Assembly: GCA_902478455.1 (NCBI GenBank)
Contig: CABSLJ010000111.1
Coordinates: 1 to 8,510 of the forward strand
DNA length: 8,510 nt
DNA from: an uncultured Oscillospiraceae bacterium
GTDB lineage: Bacteria; Bacillota; Clostridia; Oscillospirales; Acutalibacteraceae
Reading direction: 5' to 3'
How positions within the stretch are numbered: the first letter of the stretch is position 1; each line of letters opens with the position of its first letter. The notes under the pieces are model-generated. The model made no database searches and was not told the DNA's origin. It worked only from the letters and a program-made list of their open reading frames with translations. Made by a program: the position numbers and the translations under genes. Below are positions 1 through 5,410 of this stretch, one piece after another.

Positions 1-606
1 GCGGTCGGTCGTGCTGCTCCCCGTCACGGTTTTGAGCGCCGTCCAGCCCCCCCAGGCTCCGGAATTGCGGTCGGCCAAAGCATATTGCAGTTCATAGCCC
101 GTAATCGTCCCGCCCGCACCGCTCCAGGAAAGCGAGACCGTGTCCCCGTAGCTGTAGTTGACACTGTCGTTTCCGTCCTTTGCCGTAAACGAGGTCGGCG
201 CGGAAGGCGTTCGCGCAATCGGGGTTAGGGTGATGGACGTGCTTGGGACCGAAGCGCTGTTGGGATGATACTCTCCATTGTCCCACGAAGAGGAGACGCT
301 GATGGTCTTTGTGCCGTCGGATTCGTGGGCCACCGAAAAGGTGGCCGACCACAAATCAACATATTGGTCCTTCGGCACTGTAAGGTTGTAGTAAAAGGAG
401 CCGCTCGACTTTGTTTCCCCGTTCGCCGTGATGGACACGCTTCCCGAGGAGTTATACACATAGGAGCCGACCTGCAGCCGCCCGACCTGCGCCCGGACCG
501 TAAGGTTGCTTTTGTTCCCGGCGGTATCTACGGTTTCATCAATTCTCAGCCGGTAGGTCCACAGGTCCGGACTGGTGGTCGTGCCGTTCGCATAGAAGGT
601 TGCCAA
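1..606 (-). CDS. DUF859-like phage structural protein with fibronectin-III-like segment (partial)
   Basis: The frame is open for all 202 codons from the TTG at 606 to the left edge, so the C-terminus is missing. Residues 1-125 are a beta-rich domain: LWTYRLRIDETVDTAGNKSN, then SVSITANGETKSSGSFYYNL and FSVAHESDGTKTISVSSSW (90-108). The NxS-strand plus H-x-x-DGTK pattern is typical of streptococcal and clostridial phage structural proteins annotated DUF859. After the linker IARTPSAPTSFTA (130-142) comes a fibronectin-III-like segment (SLSWSGAGGTITGYELQYAL). The protein is probably a minor tail or fibre component that binds host surface. TTG is the start: a stop codon precedes it directly, AAGGGAGG is 8 nt upstream, and no in-frame ATG follows early. 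The gene is easily missed because it lacks an ATG. Confidence 0.75.
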   Translation of the reverse strand, partial: MATFYANGTTTSPDLWTYRLRIDETVDTAGNKSNLTVRAQVGRLQVGSYVYNSSGSVSITANGETKSSGSFYYNLTVPKDQYVDLWSATFSVAHESDGTKTISVSSSWDNGEYHPNSASVPSTSITLTPIARTPSAPTSFTAKDGNDSVNYSYGDTVSLSWSGAGGTITGYELQYALADRNSGAWGGWTALKTVTGSSTTDR

Positions 607-614
607 TCAAGCCG

Positions 615-622
615 CCTCCCTT
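615..622 (-). promoter_or_regulatory. Ribosome binding site supporting a second TTG start
   Basis: AAGGGAGG overlaps the TAA stop of fibre 3 and lies 8 nt from the TTG at 604-606. A TGA sits in frame directly before that TTG, so no longer start is possible. Confidence 0.8.
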
Positions 623-1817
623 AATACTGGATGTAGATGTCGCCGTCCGAGCCGCCGGAGGGCGACGCTGTGCCGGAACCGATCTTTTTCTGCGCGCCCA
701 GCGTGGAAAGGGAGGGAAGGGCATGCACATGGTCAGCGCGGGCGTAGTAGCTGGAGCTGCCCACCGCCGCCGTCCCCAGCGGCTTGGGCGTGGAGCTGGA
801 AGCCGAAGGGATCGAGGGCTTGTTGGTCAGGTTGTTGTAATTGTTGTAATAGGCGGGCAATTGGCCTCCCAGCTTGGCGCTGTCGGCCGCCTGATCGTCT
901 TCCCCCAGCGCCCCAATGGCGCTCAGCACGGTGGAGGGGGAGGACCAGTAGGGCGCGCCGCTCGTCCCCTGGCGCAGAAACGACCCTGCGACGGCGGGGA
1001 AGGCCAACTGTGAAAGGGTAGATGATCCTGACGGATAAATCAGTTGTCTCGGAACCCAGGAATTCTTTCCCGTGCCGCCTTTCGTCACGGTCAGCGTGCC
1101 GTCCAGATCGGCCGCGCTGGGTTTGATCTGCCCCAGCACAATCCAGTAGGAACCGGCATACAGCAGCAGCAAGGGCGTTCCTGCCGCGAGCCAGCCGTTG
1201 GAATAGCCCTGCTCGAACGAACCTGTGCCCTCGCTCGACATCCGGCAGAGGGCTTTCGCGCCCAGACTGTTGATCTCCAGCGTGGGAGCCGTGCTTGTGC
1301 TTGTGGCGTGCGGGATGATGCTGATGATCATCCCGGGAGAAAGTGAGGACAGTCCCTCTATGTTCGCGGTATAGGCCGAGCCTGTTCCGCTGGTGGTGGC
1401 GACCGGGATCGCGTTGTCCCCTCTCGGAATGCCGAAGTCGAAGACGGGCGCGGCGTTTGGAGAACCCGCGCGGCGGGTGACGGTGGCGCTTTCTCCCGCG
1501 GCCAGCGTCGTGGTGGTTCCCACCTGGATGTTGGGCGTCGCCCCGGACGCCCCGGCCGGTCCGGTCGGTCCCACGGGTCCCAGCGGCCCCTGAATGCCCT
1601 GCGGGCCGGGTTCTCCCTGGTCTCCCTTGGGTCCTTCAGGCCCCTGTTCTCCCTGAATGCCCTGCGGACCCTGGGGGCCGGTTTCGCCCTGGTCCCCCTT
1701 GGGGCCCTGGGGTCCCTGCGGGCCCGGAACGCCCTGAATTCCCTGGGGTCCCTGCGGGCCGGTAAGCCCCGTGTCTCCCTTGGGTCCCTTGATCAGTCCT
1801 AAATCGCGCGTAGGCAT
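621..1817 (-). CDS. Fibre 3: collagen-stalk phage structural protein
   Basis: This 398-residue fibre starts with DLGLIKG, like fibre 2. It then has 28 uninterrupted Gly-X-Y triplets (11-94). A 40-residue TPNIQVGTTTTL...FDFGIPRG module (94-133) follows, identical at 30 of 40 positions to fibre 2. Next is a beta-rich middle (134-300) with LSPGMIISIIPHA, SYWIVLGQIKPSAADLDGTL and a KGGTGK turn, a pattern seen in phage tail-fibre shaft and tip domains. A module LGGQLPAYYNNYNNLTNKPS (317-335), a single RADHVHA unit (337-370) and a tip ending SGGSDGDIYIQY complete it. The ATG at 1817 has AAAGGAGG 8 nt upstream, directly adjacent to the preceding TAG stop, so it is probably coupled to fibre 2. There is no chaperone domain, so it probably folds through its own tip. 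Role as head or tail fibre is inferred. Confidence 0.8.
   Translation of the reverse strand: MPTRDLGLIKGPKGDTGLTGPQGPQGIQGVPGPQGPQGPKGDQGETGPQGPQGIQGEQGPEGPKGDQGEPGPQGIQGPLGPVGPTGPAGASGATPNIQVGTTTTLAAGESATVTRRAGSPNAAPVFDFGIPRGDNAIPVATTSGTGSAYTANIEGLSSLSPGMIISIIPHATSTSTAPTLEINSLGAKALCRMSSEGTGSFEQGYSNGWLAAGTPLLLLYAGSYWIVLGQIKPSAADLDGTLTVTKGGTGKNSWVPRQLIYPSGSSTLSQLAFPAVAGSFLRQGTSGAPYWSSPSTVLSAIGALGEDDQAADSAKLGGQLPAYYNNYNNLTNKPSIPSASSSTPKPLGTAAVGSSSYYARADHVHALPSLSTLGAQKKIGSGTASPSGGSDGDIYIQY
708..809 (-). repeat. Third copy of the RADHVHA module, in fibre 3
   Basis: Residues 337-370 of fibre 3 align over their full 34-residue length with the two tandem units of fibre 2 (3184-3387). DNA similarity is clearly visible, for example the shared GCACATGGTC-x-GCGCG stretch on the plus strand. 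These copies could serve as recombination sites between the fibre genes. Confidence 0.8.
1536..1787 (-). repeat. Collagen-like Gly-X-Y segment of fibre 3
   Basis: Residues 11-94 contain 28 perfect triplets with internal near-repeats (GPQGPQGIQG twice; GPKGDQGE twice), suggesting expansion by short duplications. Confidence 0.95.
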
Positions 1818-1833
1818 AAGCGTTTCCTCCTTT

Positions 1834-3684
1834 CTATCGGATCAGCGCGCGGATGTGCGTTTGGTCGATGCGGGCGAGCACGCGGTATCCGCTTTCGGCC
1901 GCCGTTGCGGTTCCGTTTGCGCCTGCCTTGCAGTATCCGTTGACCATGCAGGAGCCGTCGTCCGTCACAATAAGCTTTCCAAGCATCCCAACAGGAGCCC
2001 ATTCGTTCCGGTCCTCGCGCGCGATGTAGCTTTGCTCATGGTCCCAATCCGGGTTCAGCACATGCCTTTCCTCGTCGTGGGCCGGGATGGTCTCGCCCGT
2101 TGTCTCATCGACCGTCTCCTCCACATGCACCGTTTCGGTGAGGAGCTGGCCGAACACGTCGCGCAGGTACATGCCGTGCCAGTTGTCGCCAAAGTAGCTG
2201 TCGCCCAAAATGGCGGGGTCGGCGGAGACAACGCCCAGAATGTACGCGTCGTCAGGTCCCGCAATGCGGATTTTTTCGCCGTCGAGCGTCACAAACAGTC
2301 CCCGCCGGTCCTCTCCGTCCGGGTTGCCGTCCAGCCACTCGAACATTTCCGCATAGTCCGCGCCGGAGGAATTGTACGCCCCCGCGCCATAAACAGTACC
2401 GTTGGTTGCAACACGGAAGGCATTCGATCTGCTGGATTCAGATGTGCCGTTACCGATTTCAAACACAGTGCCGTTTGAGCTTGTTGCATTACTCATGCCA
2501 GTGCTTCCGACGTTGTATCTGCCAATGACCGTCATGGCGAATCCGCTTCCGGGCGTTTTCGTATAGTATCCTCCGGCGTGGGAATTGGCCCCGGAAGCAA
2601 CGGTGTAGTTTCCTTCAGCATGGGCGTAAGAGTTATTTGTATTGGTATAGTAACCCTCCGCATGCGAAGCATAGCCGCTTGCAAGGGTATAGAAACCCTC
2701 CGCATGAGCGGCGGTGCCGGAAGCTGTGGTGCTTTTTCCCTCTGCATGAGAAAATATAGCGGATGCGGTTGTAAGATTTCCCTCTGCATGGGCGGCAAAG
2801 TCCGTATTATCGGCAGTTTCAGCCGTTCCGGCCACCGTGTCAATGCCCTCTATATGAGAGCCTCGCCCGTAAGCAACCGATTTATTGGCTGTGTTTCGGT
2901 ATCCTTCCGCATGGGAATAGTCTCCAGCGGCGGTCACGGATCTGCCTTCCGCATGAGAAGCCTTCCCGGAGGCGACAGTTTCTTCTCCTTCCGCATGAGA
3001 ATAGCTGCCCTGCGCCTTTGCCAGTGTTCCTTCGGCGTGGGAGCCAGGGCCGGTCGCTTCGGTGTAACTACCCTCTGCCGTCGCCCACTGTCCCGGAGTT
3101 CCATACTCCTGCCCAGTGCGGATGTAGCCGTCGCTGTTGCCCGTCCCGCCGTTGGCCTTCGGCAATATTCCTGTAAGCTCTGTCAGGGCCGGCTTCGCGT
3201 GTACATGGTCGGCGCGGGAAAAATCATCAGAAGTACCTGCGGCAGCCGTCCCAAGCGCCTGCGGCGCAGCATCCGACGCCTGCGGAACAGACTGCATGGC
3301 ATGCACATGGTCGGCGCGCGCATAGGCCGCGGACGTCCCCGCCGCGGCTGTTCCCGGCGGCTGCGGCGCTTCATTGGAAGCCGACGGAATGTCCGGCACA
3401 TCGGTGAAATTGCCGTAGTCCAGGTAGTAGGACCCCGGCTGCCCGTTTAACAGGCTCGCGTTTTCCGCCGCGCCTCCCTGCGGAATGCCAAAATCAAAGA
3501 TGGGCGCGGTGTCGGGGGAGCCCTCACGCCGGGTCACCGTCGCGTCCGAACCCGCGGGCAGGGTCGTGGTCGTGCCCGCCTGCACGTTTGGAGTTACGCC
3601 GTCGGCTCCCGCAGGACCGGTCGCCCCTGTGGGGCCTTGCGGCCCGGTATCGCCCTTGACCAGACCGAGATCAATCGTCGCCAT
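1834..3684 (-). CDS. Fibre 2: collagen stub, HxH modules, YadA-like head repeats, Peptidase_G2 tip
   Basis: This 616-residue modular fibre contains, in order: DLGLVKG and seven Gly-X-Y triplets (11-31); a TPNVQAGTTTTL...FDFGIPQG module (31-70); two tandem 34-residue units each with RADHVHA (100-167); a YadA-head-like domain with 11 SHAEG-type repeats (202-372); a Ser/Asn-rich linker; and a C-terminal Peptidase_G2 domain (about 385-616) with SGADYAEMFEWLDGN (440-454), LFVTLDGEKI and YILGVVSADPAILGD. Peptidase_G2 domains, as on phi29 gp12, fold the trimer and then cut themselves off near the Asp-Tyr-Ala-Glu motif; Asp443 and Glu446 are both present. The ATG at 3684 has GAGGAGG 7 nt upstream (3692-3698) overlapping the previous stop, so translation is probably coupled. 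Likely a trimeric adhesin or receptor-binding fibre on head or tail; the target is unknown. Confidence 0.85.
   Translation of the reverse strand: MATIDLGLVKGDTGPQGPTGATGPAGADGVTPNVQAGTTTTLPAGSDATVTRREGSPDTAPIFDFGIPQGGAAENASLLNGQPGSYYLDYGNFTDVPDIPSASNEAPQPPGTAAAGTSAAYARADHVHAMQSVPQASDAAPQALGTAAAGTSDDFSRADHVHAKPALTELTGILPKANGGTGNSDGYIRTGQEYGTPGQWATAEGSYTEATGPGSHAEGTLAKAQGSYSHAEGEETVASGKASHAEGRSVTAAGDYSHAEGYRNTANKSVAYGRGSHIEGIDTVAGTAETADNTDFAAHAEGNLTTASAIFSHAEGKSTTASGTAAHAEGFYTLASGYASHAEGYYTNTNNSYAHAEGNYTVASGANSHAGGYYTKTPGSGFAMTVIGRYNVGSTGMSNATSSNGTVFEIGNGTSESSRSNAFRVATNGTVYGAGAYNSSGADYAEMFEWLDGNPDGEDRRGLFVTLDGEKIRIAGPDDAYILGVVSADPAILGDSYFGDNWHGMYLRDVFGQLLTETVHVEETVDETTGETIPAHDEERHVLNPDWDHEQSYIAREDRNEWAPVGMLGKLIVTDDGSCMVNGYCKAGANGTATAAESGYRVLARIDQTHIRALIR
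2340..2370 (-). other. Predicted autocleavage motif of the Peptidase_G2 tip
   Basis: Codons for SSGADYAEM (residues 439-447) hold the conserved Asp443 (2356-2358) and Glu446 of this family. Cleavage here would release a C-terminal chaperone of about 170-175 residues after trimer folding. The exact bond is not visible from sequence. Confidence 0.55.
2569..3081 (-). repeat. Eleven YadA-like SHAEG repeats, 42-bp period
   Basis: SHAEG or close variants (AHAEG, SHIEG, SHAGG) start at residues 215, 229, 243, 257, 276, 298, 312, 326, 340, 354 and 368 of fibre 2. The spacing is exactly 14 residues except for 19 and 22 in the middle, where inserted residues form loops. Each unit typically reads TxASGxxSHAEGxx. 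This is the pattern of the left-handed beta-roll heads of YadA-type trimeric autotransporters, also found in phage fibres. Confidence 0.9.
3184..3387 (-). repeat. Two tandem 102-bp (34-residue) RADHVHA modules
   Basis: Unit 1 is 3286-3387 and unit 2 is 3184-3285. Both carry the pattern PxASxxAPQxxGTAAAGTS, then a RADHVHA octad and a short hydrophobic end. A third, diverged copy is in fibre 3 at 708-809. The His-x-His of DHVH is the type of motif that coordinates a metal ion on the axis of trimeric phage fibres; this role is inferred here. Confidence 0.85.
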
Positions 3685-3696
3685 ATGCCTTCCTCC

Positions 3697-4800
3697 TCAT
3701 ATCGTCAAATACAGGTGACCGTCGTCGCCCAGAAAGTAGCCGGGCGGCTCGTCGCCAAGGTAGCTTAAAATCAGATGCCCGTTTTCATCCACGTTAAAGG
3801 CGTAGGCGCTGCCCGTCTCCACGGCGATTCCGGCGATCCCCTGCGGCCCCTCCGGTCCCTGCGGGCCGGCCGGCCCCTGCGGCCCGGTCGCTCCCTGCGG
3901 GCCTGTCATGCCCTGCGCTCCTGCGGGACCGGGTACGCCCTGGCTTCCCGTTTCGCCCTGAATTCCCTGCTTGCCCTGCGGGCCCACAGGTCCCTGAATC
4001 CCGCGTTCGCCCTGGATTCCCTGGGGCCCTCGTTCTCCCTGCGGACCCTGCGGCCCCGTCGGGCCGGTCGGACCCATCTGTCCCGGGTCGCCCTGCGCGC
4101 CGGTCGCGCCCTGCTTGCCCTCGTCGCCCTTCTTGGCGATTAAGAGCCAGTAGGCACCCTGCGCGCCCCCCTCGGGGACGTCGAGCGCCGGGTCCACGCC
4201 GGTGTTTTCCACCACGCAGATGTAGGAGCTTCCCAGCCGGGATACCTTCATCAGCGGCTCGTAGGTCTTGGAGCCGTCCCATTCCTCCCATACCTTCACG
4301 GCCGCCTCCGCCTGCTCCAGAGCCTCCACCGCCTCGCCCACGACCTCGTCGACCTGGGTGAGGATTCCGTCTATCTCCTGCTGGAGCTGGAGCGCCTGGG
4401 AGGGCGTCGGCTCTGCGGGCGCGTTGTAGCTTTCGTTCTGCTTGACGAACAGCCGGTCCTGCACGCTCTTCGCCACGCTGCCCGGCGAGGCGCTCGCATA
4501 ACCCTCCAGCGCAAAGCTGCACCAGCCGGGCAGGGAAAGGGGCTCGGACGGGATCAAGGTGTCGAAGACCAGCGGGTCCTTGTCCGCCAACCGGTCGACC
4601 ACGTCGTCGTAAAGCAGGAGGGAGACCGGCTGCTCCCCGTTTGCGTCCAACCAGACAATGCGCTTGCTGTAATCCTCCCACGAGGCGTCGAAGACGATGT
4701 GCAGCGTGGTGACGTTCGCCTCGCCCTGCACCCCGGCGTTTTTGCTGTCCTTGCGGAGAAATTCGCCGTTTACCTCAATGTTTATCAGACGTGTAGACAA
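3697..4800 (-). CDS. Fibre 1: BppU-like N-terminus, carbohydrate-binding-like module, collagen stalk
   Basis: This 367-residue fibre has four parts. Residues 1-125 form a beta-rich domain (VTTLHIVFDASWEDYSKRIV; PLSLPGWCSFALEGY) resembling the N-terminal domains of BppU-type phage baseplate and fibre proteins. Residues 131-172 form an acidic helix with heptad character, possibly a trimeric coiled coil. Residues 173-224 (GSKTYEPLMKVSRLGSSYIC, then NTGVDP and AYWLLIAKKG) match the compact CBM5/12-like carbohydrate-binding pattern. Residues 225-326 are 34 uninterrupted Gly-X-Y triplets. The end carries two short NGHL/DGHL beta repeats finishing LYLTI, a common fibre tip. The start is TTG with a strong binding site. 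The TGA at 3697 overlaps the binding site of fibre 2. It may be a head fibre (position after the capsid, as phi29 gp8.5) or a tail fibre; binding to host glycan is inferred. Confidence 0.8.
   Translation of the reverse strand: MSTRLINIEVNGEFLRKDSKNAGVQGEANVTTLHIVFDASWEDYSKRIVWLDANGEQPVSLLLYDDVVDRLADKDPLVFDTLIPSEPLSLPGWCSFALEGYASASPGSVAKSVQDRLFVKQNESYNAPAEPTPSQALQLQQEIDGILTQVDEVVGEAVEALEQAEAAVKVWEEWDGSKTYEPLMKVSRLGSSYICVVENTGVDPALDVPEGGAQGAYWLLIAKKGDEGKQGATGAQGDPGQMGPTGPTGPQGPQGERGPQGIQGERGIQGPVGPQGKQGIQGETGSQGVPGPAGAQGMTGPQGATGPQGPAGPQGPEGPQGIAGIAVETGSAYAFNVDENGHLILSYLGDEPPGYFLGDDGHLYLTI
3823..4128 (-). repeat. Collagen-like Gly-X-Y segment of fibre 1
   Basis: Residues 225-326 contain 34 perfect Gly-X-Y triplets, with Pro frequent at X and Gln, Thr or Glu at Y (GPQGPQGERGPQGIQGERG). 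There is no interruption. The DNA is GC-rich with a strong 9-nt period. Such segments form triple helices without hydroxyproline in bacterial and phage fibres. Confidence 0.95.
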
Positions 4801-4807
4801 TTCCCCG

Positions 4808-4817
4808 CCTCCTTTTT
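4808..4817 (-). promoter_or_regulatory. Ribosome binding site supporting a TTG start
   Basis: AAAAAGGAGG lies 7 nt upstream of the TTG at 4798-4800. There is no ATG or GTG at a comparable distance in this frame, so the site decides the non-ATG start of the first fibre. Confidence 0.85.
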
Positions 4818-4825
4818 CTCAATTT

Positions 4826-4882
4826 CAAAACGGCGCGGCGGACAAATGAACTCAAAGTAGGTTCACCATTCCGCCACGCCGT
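4826..4882 (-). terminator. Possible intrinsic terminator or attenuator ahead of the fibre genes
   Basis: In the 117-nt gap between the small head gene and the first fibre, the arms 4830-4842 and 4870-4882 pair over 13 positions with a single G-U wobble and almost only G-C otherwise. Inside the loop a second 5-bp stem (TGAAC/GTTCA) can form. On the minus strand the stem is followed by TTTTGAAATT, a short imperfect T-tract. This fits a leaky terminator: transcription of the fibres would continue at reduced level, because no clear promoter lies downstream of it. Confidence 0.55.
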
Positions 4883-4917
4883 GTCGTGACAATTGCCTTG
4901 GAATCCGCGGTAGCTAT

Positions 4918-5337
4918 TCAGATGTTGTACCTTTTCACCTGCTGGTTGTATTCGGACTGCCTTGCCTCCGCAAACTCTGCGGCGCGGACGTCCTGCGCCT
5001 GGCTCTGCTCGAGCACCAGGGCGAACTTGCGCTTGATCTTCACCGGAACGCCGCGCTGAATGCGGCAGTTTTCCCCGTTGACGGATACATACACGTCGTC
5101 CTTGTAGTCCTTGCCGTCCTTGAAGAGCTGTACCGAGACATACTCCTCGAGCCACGGATCAGGGCCGGGTTTTGCCTGCTTGGGCGCCGTTTTACATTCC
5201 GGCTCCGGTTTCAGTTCCTCTTTCAGCTCGGCCTTGAGCTCCGCCCTGATCTCGGCTTTCAGAGCTTCCAGGTCGAGCCCCTGCGCCTGCGAATTCGCAG
5301 GCTGGGCGGGTTTGCGTTCGGTCTTCGCTTCCGCCAT
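4918..5337 (-). CDS. Small head-associated protein of unknown function
   Basis: I do not recognise a named family for this 139-residue protein. The N-terminus is Lys/Glu/Ala-rich. Residues 20-43 form a charged heptad-like helix (LEALKAEIRAELKAELKEEL), probably a coiled coil. A Pro-rich linker (44-62) follows. Then comes a compact beta-rich domain (about 66-110) with the pattern LFKDGKDYKDDVYVSVNG and a basic strand CRIQRGVPVKIKRKF, and a helical Gln/Glu/Arg tail. Similar small proteins with a VSVNG-x-x-x-x-I-x-RG core occur directly after capsid genes in Clostridia phages, to my knowledge without an assigned function. The position suggests a capsid decoration or head-completion role; this is inference. 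The ATG at 5337 has AAAGGAG with 8 nt spacing (5345-5352). The frame is open further upstream but runs through the hairpin without a start signal. Confidence 0.75.
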   Translation of the reverse strand: MAEAKTERKPAQPANSQAQGLDLEALKAEIRAELKAELKEELKPEPECKTAPKQAKPGPDPWLEEYVSVQLFKDGKDYKDDVYVSVNGENCRIQRGVPVKIKRKFALVLEQSQAQDVRAAEFAEARQSEYNQQVKRYNI

Positions 5338-5358
5338 TGTTTCGTCTCCTTTCGGCGT

Positions 5359-5404
5359 CCGCGTCCGGGAAGGGGAAAAGGTAGCGTCCCCCTCCCGGCT
5401 GCGG
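5359..5404 (-). promoter_or_regulatory. Strong RNA hairpin after the capsid gene
   Basis: The arms 5365-5376 and 5387-5398 pair over 12 positions with one G-U wobble, around a 10-nt loop. Past one mismatch the stem extends by about five more pairs, to 5359 and 5404. On the transcript it starts 7 nt after the capsid stop and ends just before the ribosome binding site of the next gene. No T-tract follows, so it does not look like an intrinsic terminator. It more likely protects or defines the 3' end of capsid mRNA, or damps downstream expression. Confidence 0.5.
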
Positions 5405-5410
5405 CAAAAA

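Noticed and set aside
539..610. TTG at 608-610 as alternative start for the leftmost gene
   Set aside because: It is only 4 nt from the binding site and in a frame that stops at 539; the TTG at 604-606 opens the long frame.
2569..3081. CRISPR-like periodic array
   Set aside because: The 42-bp period is coding (14-residue units), units are diverged throughout, and there are no alternating repeats and spacers.
2578..3450. A 290-codon plus-strand frame opposite the YadA-like repeats
   Set aside because: Its periodic Cys/Met/Arg/Ser pattern simply mirrors the 42-bp repeat of fibre 2 on the other strand.
1834..3684. Bacterial trimeric autotransporter adhesin
   Set aside because: There is no signal peptide or membrane anchor; the collagen stub, the Peptidase_G2 tip and the phage neighbours indicate a phage fibre.
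3794..4681. A 295-codon minus-strand frame overlapping fibre 1
   Set aside because: It is the shifted frame of fibre 1, rich in Arg and Gly as expected from collagen codons, with no start signal.
4775..5155. A 126-codon minus-strand frame bridging the small head gene and fibre 1
   Set aside because: It starts at a GTG inside another gene without a binding site, and its second half is the untranslated hairpin region.
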